A stretch of 64,000 bases of DNA from CADEED01 sp963839685 (lineage in GTDB: Bacteria; Pseudomonadota; Gammaproteobacteria; Steroidobacterales; Steroidobacteraceae), in assembly GCA_963839685.1 (NCBI GenBank), contig CAWIVS010000002.1, positions 1 through 64,000 on the forward strand. Reading direction: 5' to 3'. The translations under genes were made by a program, and so were the position numbers. The notes beneath the pieces were generated by a model. It was given only the letters and a program-made list of their open reading frames with translations. It made no database searches and was not told the origin of the DNA. Below are positions 49,457-57,838 of this stretch, in pieces. Positions within the stretch are counted from its first letter, which is position 1. Every line of letters begins with the position of its first letter.

Positions 49457-50186
49457 ATGAGTACCACCGCCACAGGCTTGCTGGGTCAGAGCCGGCTTGC
49501 ACGGGCACTCGATCGGCGCATCCAGCAGCGCTATCAGCACTTCGTCTTCTGGCGCGCGATGCGGCGCTTCACGCGCGGCCTGTGGCAGGAGTCACGGGCC
49601 ATCGATCACGGAATTCTTTCCGAGCTCGTCCAGGGCTGGGGTAAAAGATGGTCCGCGCAGCATGAGTACCTGGCTGACTGCCTCGAACACGCGCGTGAGG
49701 CCGACGGCCCGATCCTGGAGTGCGGCTCCGGACTGAGCACCATCCTGCTGGGCACGGTCGCGCAGGCTTCCGGGAATTCGGTTTGGTCGCTGGAACATGA
49801 AACGAAGTACGCCGTCAGGGTGCAGCACTACCTCGACAAGTATCACCTGACATCGGTGAAGCTGTGCGTGGCGCCACTCAGCGCCTACGGCGAATTCGAC
49901 TGGTACACGCCGCCGCGCTTCGATTCGATTCCCGGAGAAGTTCTCGCTGGTGGTCTGCGACGGGCCACCGGAGACTACTCGAGGCGGCCGCTACGGACTG
50001 GTGCCGGTAATGCTGGAAAAGTTGCGGGCCGATTGCACCATCCTGCTGGACGACGGGGCGCGCGAGGGCGAACGGGAGACCGCGGAGCGCTGGGCGAAAC
50101 TGCTCGGATGCACCCCGGAAATCATAGGCACAGAGAAACCCTATATCCGCCTGAAGGCCAGCCAGCCGGTGCCACACGTCATCTGA
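49457..50186 (+). CDS. Putative class I SAM-dependent methyltransferase-like protein, one frameshift
   Basis: About 242 residues after repair. The region ADGPILECGSGLSTILLGTVAQ is the glycine-rich AdoMet motif, and VWSLEHETKYAVRVQHYLDKYHL the acidic motif 2. Frame is lost in the CCC near 49932 and resumes at PEKFSLVVCDGPPETTRGGRYGLVPVML, in which VCDGPPE is the usual post-II aspartate loop. One surplus C explains it. Substrate unknown; it stands alone ahead of tRNA-Pro. Confidence 0.75.
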
Positions 50187-50278
50187 GAGCGCCCTTACGA
50201 GCGGCGGCAAAACGCCGCACGCTTAGGTATGATGCGCACCCCGCGGTCGACCCCACCGCGGGTCTTCGGTTTCTCGGG

Positions 50279-50355
50279 CGGGACGTGGCGCAGCCTGGTA
50301 GCGCACTTGCATGGGGTGCAAGGGGTCCCGAGTTCAAATCTCGGCGTCCCGACCA
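50279..50355 (+). tRNA. tRNA-Pro(GGG)
   Basis: A 77-nt cloverleaf: acceptor CGGGACG/CGTCCCG, D-arm GCGC-AGCCTGGTA-GCGC, anticodon loop with GGG (TTGCATGGGGTGCAA), T-arm with TTCAAATC, discriminator A and encoded CCA. Closely similar in layout to E. coli proL. A TATGAT box lies about 50 bases upstream. No duplicated 3' end is seen near it. Confidence 0.97.
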
Positions 50356-50393
50356 ATCTTCTCGAACGGCTTTGGCGCGACTATTCTGTCCGC

Positions 50394-51299
50394 ATGCTCG
50401 CGCTCGCACGCCTGCTGGGATTCGCAATTGCCTGCACATGGCTTGCGGCACCCTTGCACGCCGCGAACGACTCGCTCGAAACCGTGGAAGTCACCGCCTC
50501 GCGCGAGAAAATGCGGCGCGAGATTCAGACATTCGTTCACCAGGTCACGCGCCTGGAAGGCGAGTTCGTCGGCCGATGGGGTGAGTTTGTCTGCCCAATG
50601 GCGGTCGGTGTCTCGGACGCGCAGGCGCAGTTCATCCAGAGCCGCATCATCGAAGTGCAGAACACGGTTCGCAAGAAGAAGCCGAAACCTGATGCGAAAT
50701 GCCAACCGAACCTCTTCGTCATCATCACGGACGAAGCCGACCAGGTGCTCGCGGACTGGAAAGAACGCGACCCGGGAATGTTTCGCTGGAAGAGCCGCGA
50801 TGGAGTCTCGCGTTCGGGTGGAACGGGCCCGGTGCGAACCTGGCACAACGCCATCCTGACGATTTCAGATGTTGGGGCTGTCAAATCGGGTTCCGCCCTC
50901 CCTCAAGTTGCCGGGAACGCTCGAGTTTCCACAGGAAGTCGCCTCAACATCAGCGCGCCGAGCTGCCCGCTCAATGGACGCATCGTGGCTGGGTGCTGGG
51001 AGCACATCAACGCGGTGGTGGTGATGGTGGATGCCAGCCAGACGGGGAAAGTAAGCCTGGCGCAACTCGCCGACTTCATCAGCGTGGTGAGCCTGTCGCA
51101 AATCGATCTCTCCGCGGACCTCGGCGGCATCGACAGCATCCTCAGGCTGTTTGCGCAGCCGCGGCCGGAGGTCCCGCCCGCGGGGATTACCGAGTGGGAC
51201 TACGCATTCCTCAGGGGGCTGTACCGCGCAAGTTACTCGCCGGCGAATCAGCAGCGCGACGTCGCGGCGCGCATGGTGCGTGAGCTGGCGCCACGTTGA
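50394..51299 (+). CDS. Exported protein of unknown function
   Basis: A 301-residue protein with a signal peptide (LLGFAIACTWLAAPLHA). The mature part has charged helical sequence (REKMRREIQTFVHQVTRLEG), two Cys pairs (VCPMAVG/DAKCQPN and APSCPLNGRIVAGCWEH) and VVMVDASQTGKVSLAQLADFISVVSLSQID, which resembles a conserved proteobacterial family of unknown function. ATG 50394 gives the signal peptide directly. Starts 38 bases after tRNA-Pro. Confidence 0.7.
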   Translation: MLALARLLGFAIACTWLAAPLHAANDSLETVEVTASREKMRREIQTFVHQVTRLEGEFVGRWGEFVCPMAVGVSDAQAQFIQSRIIEVQNTVRKKKPKPDAKCQPNLFVIITDEADQVLADWKERDPGMFRWKSRDGVSRSGGTGPVRTWHNAILTISDVGAVKSGSALPQVAGNARVSTGSRLNISAPSCPLNGRIVAGCWEHINAVVVMVDASQTGKVSLAQLADFISVVSLSQIDLSADLGGIDSILRLFAQPRPEVPPAGITEWDYAFLRGLYRASYSPANQQRDVAARMVRELAPR

Positions 51300-51382
51300 C
51301 GTTCAGGTCTACAGCGGACCAGGCGCTGCGATCGCCGGCGCTTCTCCCGGCGAACCAGGGGTGGTCCGCCGGGAGAAGCATT

Positions 51383-52403
51383 TCAGCAGTTGCCCGCCGC
51401 GTTGGTGCACGCCGCGTTGAGCATGGTCGCGAACTCCGCATTGAAGCTCGAGGCACCCAGGATCTTCACGTTCGGGTCGTTGAAACCATACGACGTTACG
51501 CCCACCACGGCATTGCGCGTGAGGTTGCGCAAACCGTTCGGCGCGGCGCTGGCCGGATCGCCGAAGTTCTGCACCCACGGCCCGCCGCTCGAACCGCCGG
51601 TCATGTCGCTGCCGTACTCGAACGCGTTGTTGCCGGCAACGGTGGTCCCTGGACGGCGATCGCTCGAGTCGTTGCGCTGCAAGATGTTGCAGCTGTCGAA
51701 GATTGCACGGGTAACCGAGGATCGTCACGTGCGTGTTGAAGAGATTATTGGTGACGGCAGTGAAACTGGCGCCGACTTTCGTCTTCACGTTGACGGGCGC
51801 GCCACCGGAGAAGCTCTGGTCCTGAAGCACTATCACGCCGAAGTCGCCGTTGTTGGGCAGCGCACCGTTCGTGTTGTTCCAGGTCGCCGACACGAAGACT
51901 GATTGCCAGTCCCAAGCGCCGAAGGGGCTTTGCGGGCTGATCTGCGAGCCAGCGGGGTTCGACAGGCCGCCGTCAAACGCCGGTATGAACACCCAGTTCG
52001 TGAAGAAGTTCTTGACCACCGGATCGAACAGGCAGTGCGCGGCGGTCACAATGACGCGATTCTTGATGATCGAGGCCGAGCATTGAAAGTCGCCCACGCC
52101 AGGTTCGGTGAAGAACAGTTTCCCCGCTGCCTTGTAGGGATTGGCAGTGTTCGCCGTCCGCGGCGTGACGCGCGAGCGCGTGAAGTCGAGGTTGGATGTG
52201 CCGGCAACCTGGGCGGAAATTTCGCCGTCCCGGAAAAGGACGCGCTCTTTCGCGGCCTTCCTGCGGTCGGCGGTCCAGTAGGCCGGACCGGCCGACAGCG
52301 CGGCCAGGCCGCTGTTTTCCATCGAAGGGAATTCGTCGGCGAGGGCGGCGCCCGACACCGCGGTGCTGATCGCAGCGAAGATCAGCGAAACTTTGAGTGA
52401 CAT
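51383..52403 (-). CDS. Exported trypsin-like serine protease, one frameshift
   Basis: Chymotrypsin-fold (S1) protease with a signal peptide (SLIFAAISTAVSGAALA), about 339 residues after repair. The catalytic triad is visible: His in VIVTAAHCLFD, Asp in NNGDFGVIVL and Ser in TGGSSGGPWVQ. Frame is lost near 51700 after LGYPCNL and resumes at DSCNILQRNDSSDRRPG; one surplus C explains it. It is probably secreted or periplasmic and resembles V8-like/glutamyl endopeptidase proteins. GGAG lies about 9 bases before ATG 52403. Confidence 0.85.
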
Positions 52404-52601
52404 TCTGTGAGTCTCCAGGATCGTTAGAGGAAAGATTGCGGATGGCATGAGAGTTTTAGTGACGTCGCGAGTGAGCTCTGGAATTCGCGGACGGATGCCT
52501 CGCGCAATTCCATTTGCATGACCATGAGTGCAGGACTGGTGAATTAAGGTTCCCCAGCCCGAAGAGGGGCCCCAGGCCCCGTCCGTGGAACGACGTCGGG
52601 G

Positions 52602-53792
52602 TCAGTGCACCGGCAGCGCGATAACGAAGATGGCGCCGCCGCCAAGACCGTTGCTCACACTGATACGGCCGTGATGCGCTTCGACAATGGAGCGCGCAAT
52701 CGATAGTCCCAGCCCGATGCCTTCGCGCTTGGTGGTGACGAAGGCATCGAAGATCTTCTGCTGCATTTCGAGCGCGACACCGGGGCCGCTGTCGCACACC
52801 GCGAGTTCGACCCAGTTGCCGGCGAGTCGGGTCTGCAGCACCACCTCTCGGTGTCCTTTCAAGGGTTCCATCGCTTCCATGGCGTTCATCACCAGATTCA
52901 GCACAACATGCTGTATGGAAATGCGATCGGCCGGGACCTTCGGCAACAGCGGCATGGCCTCCATGTACATGCGTACCCGGCGGCGCAAGGCATCGGCAGA
53001 CACCAGCCGCAGTATGCCGGTGAGCAACTCGTTGACATCCACCGGCTGCGCTTCCACCGGCCGCTTGCGCGCCAGGTTTCGCAATCGATCGATGATGTCC
53101 GCGGCCGACCGGGTCGCCTCCTGGATATCCGAGAGGATGACGCCGAGGTCGCCCCGGGCATCCGGCGCAAGCCTGCCGACATGCATGGTCGCGGCCTCGG
53201 TGTTGGCCGATATCGCGGTTAACGGTTGTTGAATTTCGTGGACGATGGAGGCGGTGAGTTCGCCGACCAGCGCAAGACGGGCAGCGTGTGCGAGCTCGAG
53301 CCGCGCCAGCGCCAACTGCCGCTCGGTTTCCTTGAGTGCGGTCACGTCGCGGCAGGTGCACAGCACCGTACCGCCAGCGATCGAAACTCGCTTGAGATGC
53401 ATGAGTACGGTGCGACGCTCGCCGCTCTTGGTGGTGACTTCGCGTTCGACGTTTTGAATCTCGACCTGGGCGTCGAGTTCGGCCGGATCGAACAGGTCCT
53501 CGCCGAGAAGCGCTTCGAGGCGACCCATCTGCAGCACTTCATCGGGCGAGTAACCGAAGATGACGTCGACATTCGGACAGACGAAGGTGAACTTGCCCTC
53601 GTCATCCGCCATGAACACCGCATCCGATATGTTGCTCAAGGTGGCGCGGTGCAACTCCTCCGATGCGCGTAGCGCCTCAAAGGATTGCGCCTTGCCGCCG
53701 TTGCCAGGCCCGGCCATGGGGTTGGCCTCCGTCGTTCTTAATGCAACAGACTGCGCCACCGCGCGGCGATACTCAACTGTCTGCACCGGCAC
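52602..53792 (-). CDS. PAS-domain sensor histidine kinase (cytosolic)
   Basis: A 396-residue kinase with no membrane segment. The PAS domain is at about 45-155 (LSNISDAVFMADDEGKFTFVCPNVDVIFGYSPDEVL). The DHp phosphoacceptor is His in ASIVHEIQQPLTAISANTEA near 190, and HATPase motifs are HVVLNLVMNAMEAME (N), DSGPGV (G1) and EGIGLGLSIARSIVEAH (G2). There is no response regulator next to it; the nearest REC domains are at 56.4-58.2 kb. It lies 27 bp after an exported protein gene on the same strand. Confidence 0.92.
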   Translation of the reverse strand: MPVQTVEYRRAVAQSVALRTTEANPMAGPGNGGKAQSFEALRASEELHRATLSNISDAVFMADDEGKFTFVCPNVDVIFGYSPDEVLQMGRLEALLGEDLFDPAELDAQVEIQNVEREVTTKSGERRTVLMHLKRVSIAGGTVLCTCRDVTALKETERQLALARLELAHAARLALVGELTASIVHEIQQPLTAISANTEAATMHVGRLAPDARGDLGVILSDIQEATRSAADIIDRLRNLARKRPVEAQPVDVNELLTGILRLVSADALRRRVRMYMEAMPLLPKVPADRISIQHVVLNLVMNAMEAMEPLKGHREVVLQTRLAGNWVELAVCDSGPGVALEMQQKIFDAFVTTKREGIGLGLSIARSIVEAHHGRISVSNGLGGGAIFVIALPVH

Positions 53793-53819
53793 CGTCGTGG
53801 TGCGCAGGCAACGAACTAC

Positions 53820-55034
53820 TCAGAAACTGCCGCTGACAAAGACGCGCTCGAAATTCACCTTCTGAGGGCCGACCTGCACGTTGGCCGAACTCACCGAACC
53901 GTTCTTGTCGAGAATGAGGGCGGCTTCGATGACGCCGGCCGTGGCGCGCGCCGAGAAGTCATTCGCACCGCTCTTCGCGAGCAGCTTGGTTCTGGCATCC
54001 GTGAGCCTGGCCGGATCGGCGGCCAGCCACATCGGGAGCGAATACTCCCCGCCGACGGGATTCCCGCCCGCGAGCAGCTTGCGGATTCCCTGCGCCTGCG
54101 CCAACCATGTGCCGGGCTTACTGTCGGGTGGCAACTTGAAGTTCAATTCCTTGCCCTGCAATTCGCCCTCGATGACCCAGCTGTCTTCCACCATCTTGAG
54201 AGCAAGACTGACGTTGAGTTCTCCATTCTCCGCGATGAAGTGCGCCGCATTGATCATCGTCGCGTCGGGGCGCGTCCATTCCTTGTGAACCGCGTCCTGG
54301 GTGTGCAACACACCTCCGGCCGCGGGCACCATCATCGCAGTGATTTCCTCGGTCTTGGTGTCGCCGTCGGCGTCCTTCTCGAGCGTCATCATGGCAATGC
54401 CGGACTTCGTGCCGCCCAGCATCGCAACCGCAATTTCCTGGTAGTAGGGCGTCGGTGTGCCGGTGGCCGTCTCGAGAGTTTCCGCGAGCGAATGCGTGAC
54501 GGCGTCGAAACTCTTCACGTAGCCGATGTCGAGATGCGCGCAATACAGGCCATGGCCACCCTTCAGGGTGACGAACTGCTTGAACTGCCCGAGCCTGAGC
54601 TCCTTGCCATCGTTGACGCGATACAGCCAGCGAGTCTTGAGGTAGGGCAGATTTCCGATGGCGCCCGCGTCGGTGTATTCGAGCACGCGGGATTCGAGCT
54701 TGCCCTGATTCTCGGCGACCTGTTGCATGGTCAATTCCAGCGTGCGCCGGATCATGTCGGCCATGTCGAAGCCATCCGGAACCAGCTCGCAGTAAGCGCC
54801 GGATTCGCCACCGAAATCGATTTCGATGCTGTACGAATCCTCGACTTTCTCTACCGCGCCTTTGACCTTGCCCGGTACGCGTGCCTTGAGCCAGCTGTCC
54901 TTGCTCTTGAATTCTTTCGGGGTTCCGATCTTTCCCTCGCGCGCGCGCGCATCCGTGAGCCACTTGGCCTCTTCCGCCTGGGTGCCCATGGCGCACAACA
55001 ACATCCATGACGTCAACACGACACGCCCGCTCAT
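53820..55034 (-). CDS. Exported protein of unknown function upstream of a histidine kinase
   Basis: A 404-residue protein. Signal peptide MSGRVVLTSWMLLCAMGTQA, then a mature region beginning EEAKWLTDARAREGKIGTPKEFKSKDSWLKA. GYCELVPDG-like and GGHGLYCAHLDIGY segments carry one Cys each. It ends in a TonB-like short segment with an Ala-rich stretch followed by VQVGPQKVNFERVFVSGSF. ATG 55034 has GGGAGG five bases upstream. The gene order suggests a periplasmic input for the PAS kinase, but that is inference. Family not recognised. Confidence 0.7.
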   Translation of the reverse strand: MSGRVVLTSWMLLCAMGTQAEEAKWLTDARAREGKIGTPKEFKSKDSWLKARVPGKVKGAVEKVEDSYSIEIDFGGESGAYCELVPDGFDMADMIRRTLELTMQQVAENQGKLESRVLEYTDAGAIGNLPYLKTRWLYRVNDGKELRLGQFKQFVTLKGGHGLYCAHLDIGYVKSFDAVTHSLAETLETATGTPTPYYQEIAVAMLGGTKSGIAMMTLEKDADGDTKTEEITAMMVPAAGGVLHTQDAVHKEWTRPDATMINAAHFIAENGELNVSLALKMVEDSWVIEGELQGKELNFKLPPDSKPGTWLAQAQGIRKLLAGGNPVGGEYSLPMWLAADPARLTDARTKLLAKSGANDFSARATAGVIEAALILDKNGSVSSANVQVGPQKVNFERVFVSGSF

Positions 55035-55221
55035 CCAGCCTCCCTTTGCCGGCAAACTCAGCCTGGCTCTGGAACTGTACTGAATGCCGCGTCTTTCACC
55101 AAATGTTTGCGCCAGGGAACTTGTACCCGGAGCACGGGTCAATTCAGGCCACGTTCAGCCGAACATAAGTAGATAGACGGCAAGGCGTTGGGCCGCAGAC
55201 CCGGCCGCGGAGGGCTTCGCG

Positions 55222-56406
55222 ATGTCAGGCATACCCTTTTTCAGGCCGCTGGCTGCTGCGCTGCTGGCGTGTGTACTCGCTGCGTGTGGCGGTGGAGACG
55301 ACGGCAGTGGGCCGGCCCCGCTGCCGGCACCGCCGGCTCCCGCCGCGGGCACGCTCGGCGATGGGCGCCTGTCCGAGCTGATCGAATGGGCGCGGGCTTC
55401 ACAGCAGGCGCCGGCGATGGGAGCCATCATCATCCGCAACGGGCGGGTGACTGAAAGTGCCGCGTTGGGTCGGCGTTCTGCGGATGGCGGACCTGGTGTC
55501 ACCACTGCCGACCAGTGGCACATGGGGTCGATCACCAAGTCCATGACTTCGACGCTCGCCGCGCTGATGGTCGAAGATGGGCTGATCGGCTGGGACACCA
55601 CGCCGCTGCAGGTGTGGCCGGAGCTCGGCAGCGAGATTCACGCGGATTTTCGCGATGCCACGTTGCGACAGTTCCTGTCGCACACCTCAGGGCTGAAGCG
55701 CGATGACGACTGGTCTGGTGCATCCGACGGCGCCTCGGGGACGCTGCCGCAGAAACGTCACCAGTGGGCGACGCACCTGCTGTCACGTCCTGCGGAATTT
55801 TCCAATGGAACCTGGTCGTATTCGAACATGGGGTATGTGGTCGCCGGCGCCATGCTGGAAACGCGCGGCAGCGCCGCCTGGGAAACATTGCTCACGACGC
55901 GGGTGTTCACGCCGCTGGGGATGACTCACAGTGGCTTCGGTGCGCCAGGCACCCGTGGTGCGCTGGATCAGCCGCTGGGCCATTGGAGCAGGCCGAACGG
56001 ATTCGAGCCCGTCGGGCTGGGATCGGGCGCGGACAACTGGCAGGCCATGGGTCCGGCCGGCACGGTGCACACCAGCCTGGATGATTTCGTGCTGTACCTG
56101 CAGGCACACCTCGATGGAGCACGCGGGATTCCTGGCCTGCTCACAACCGAGTCATACGACGTTTTGCATGCGCCGGTGGCTTCGGGCTACGCGCTGGGCT
56201 GGTCGGTGGAAGGGGCGTTGGAACCTCTCGGCGCTGGCGGCCTGATCCACAATGGATCGAACTTGCGCTGGTTCGCAGTCACCTGGTTCTCGCCGCAGAA
56301 GGACTGCGGACTGCTCGTCGTGGTGAACGGGGGTGGTGAACGCGCCTTTGAAGCCATGTCGCAACTCGACCGCCTGCTGCGCGCGAGAATCGCGGCCAGT
56401 CCGTAG
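55222..56406 (+). CDS. Serine hydrolase, class C beta-lactamase/PBP-like lipoprotein
   Basis: A 394-residue hydrolase of the beta-lactamase family (S12-like), not necessarily a resistance enzyme. The lipobox is LAAC with a Gly-rich, Asp/Pro-rich linker after it, so it is membrane anchored. The catalytic SxxK is MGSITKSMTS near 100, the YxN motif is SYSNMGYV and the third motif is IHNGSNL. Likely acts as esterase or D-peptidase in the periplasm. It faces the REC-kinase gene tail to tail with three bases between stops. Confidence 0.88.
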   Translation: MSGIPFFRPLAAALLACVLAACGGGDDGSGPAPLPAPPAPAAGTLGDGRLSELIEWARASQQAPAMGAIIIRNGRVTESAALGRRSADGGPGVTTADQWHMGSITKSMTSTLAALMVEDGLIGWDTTPLQVWPELGSEIHADFRDATLRQFLSHTSGLKRDDDWSGASDGASGTLPQKRHQWATHLLSRPAEFSNGTWSYSNMGYVVAGAMLETRGSAAWETLLTTRVFTPLGMTHSGFGAPGTRGALDQPLGHWSRPNGFEPVGLGSGADNWQAMGPAGTVHTSLDDFVLYLQAHLDGARGIPGLLTTESYDVLHAPVASGYALGWSVEGALEPLGAGGLIHNGSNLRWFAVTWFSPQKDCGLLVVVNGGGERAFEAMSQLDRLLRARIAASP

Positions 56407-56409
56407 GAC

Positions 56410-57543
56410 TCAGGAGTCGGGCAGGCTGAAGTAGAACGTCGCCCCCTGGTCCTGCGCGCCGTCGACCCACACGGTGCCGCCATGCCGTTCGACGATGCGG
56501 CGCACGATCGACAGTCCGACGCCCGTGCCTTCGAACTGATCGGCCGAATGCAGGCGCTGGAACACGCCGAACAGCTTGTTCATGTATTTGATATTGAAGC
56601 CCACGCCGTTGTCCTTGACGAAGCACACCAGCGTCGTGCCATTCATGCGATACCCGATCTCGATCCGGGTCTGGGCGCGACCTCGCGTGAACTTGAGGGC
56701 ATTCGAGATCAGGTTTACGAACACCTGCTGCATGAGGCCCGGGTCCACTTGCCAGGTCGGAAAGTCGGCGACCACGAACTCGATGTCGCGACCCGCGCGT
56801 TCGCCGGCCATGTCCTCGATCACCCGCGAGACCAGCTCACCGAATCGCACCGGCTGACGATGCAGTTCCTGCCGATTGAGCTGGGACAACCGCAACAGGT
56901 CGGTGATCAGCCGGTCCATGTGCGCAGCACCGGCGTTGACGTTCTGCAGCAGACGCCGGCCTTCTTCGTTCAGGGTGCCGAGGTGCTCGGCGAGCAACGC
57001 CTGCGTGAACGTCGAGACGGCGCGCAGTGGCGCCCGCAGGTCGTGCGAGACCGAGTATGAAAACGCTTCGAGCTCGCGATTCGCAATCTTCAGCTGCTCG
57101 GTGCGCTCCCGCACGTTCTCTTCGAGCCGCTTTTTCTCGATGCGCAGCTGACGAACGGCCAGGGCGCGCTCCAGGACCGGCAGCGCAGTGCTCAACTTGA
57201 TGGGCTTCTGGATGTAGTCCAGGGCGCCGGCCTTCATCGCCGCGACCGCAGTCTCGAGAGCGCCGTGGCCCGTCATGATGACTGCGACCAGCGTCGGGTC
57301 GATGAGCTGGGCCGATTTCATCAGGTCGATGCCGTTGGTCCCCGGCATTTGCAGGTCCGCCAGCAACAGGTCGAAACTGCGCTCGCGCATGGCGGCCAGG
57401 GCGTCCGCGGCCGAGGTGTAGCCATAAGTCTGATATCCCTCGTATTCCAGCGTGTCGCACAGTGCGCGCATCGACGCGTGTTCGTCGTCTACGATGAGCA
57501 GCGTGAGCTTGTTGGCGGGATCAGAGGAGGCGTGGGTATTCAC
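56410..57543 (-). CDS. Response-regulator-histidine kinase (REC-HK)
   Basis: A 377-residue protein with an N-terminal receiver (residues 12-125, phosphoacceptor Asp in FDLLLADLQMPG, Thr in AVIMTGHG, Lys in YIQKPIKL) followed by a coiled coil and a phytochrome-like kinase core: H-box SYSVSHDLRAPLRAV near 165, N-box VFVNLISNALKFTRG, G1 DNGVGF and G2 GTGVGLSIVRRIVERHGG. It probably works in a phosphorelay with the divergent REC-EAL protein; no other partner is adjacent. Starts about 295 bp from that gene. Confidence 0.9.
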   Translation of the reverse strand: MNTHASSDPANKLTLLIVDDEHASMRALCDTLEYEGYQTYGYTSAADALAAMRERSFDLLLADLQMPGTNGIDLMKSAQLIDPTLVAVIMTGHGALETAVAAMKAGALDYIQKPIKLSTALPVLERALAVRQLRIEKKRLEENVRERTEQLKIANRELEAFSYSVSHDLRAPLRAVSTFTQALLAEHLGTLNEEGRRLLQNVNAGAAHMDRLITDLLRLSQLNRQELHRQPVRFGELVSRVIEDMAGERAGRDIEFVVADFPTWQVDPGLMQQVFVNLISNALKFTRGRAQTRIEIGYRMNGTTLVCFVKDNGVGFNIKYMNKLFGVFQRLHSADQFEGTGVGLSIVRRIVERHGGTVWVDGAQDQGATFYFSLPDS

Positions 57544-57838
57544 GCGTACTTAGTTCCGCGCGAGAGGCCCCGCAGACAAATGCTTAGGGTGGACTCCGAT
57601 AAAGTAGCCGTCGGAGGAATCTGACAACAGGTCACCACCACTTTTCAAGCCTCGCACCTAGCTACTCGCCACGCAATCGTAATGTAATCGGGAGGGACAC
57701 TGGATTCGTTGGAAGGCCAGGATTATTGCGCAACTCGCGCTGGCATTGGGGGAACGTGCCGGCAACGGGTGGCGCCGGCGACTGGAGCGGACGGCCTTAA
57801 GGGGCGGGTCGGCCTAACTAGTCGAGAGGAAAAGAACA

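Noticed and set aside
55222..56406. Antibiotic-resistance beta-lactamase
   Set aside because: The SxxK/YxN fold is shared by esterases and peptidases. The spacing and lipoprotein anchor do not identify an AmpC-type resistance enzyme.
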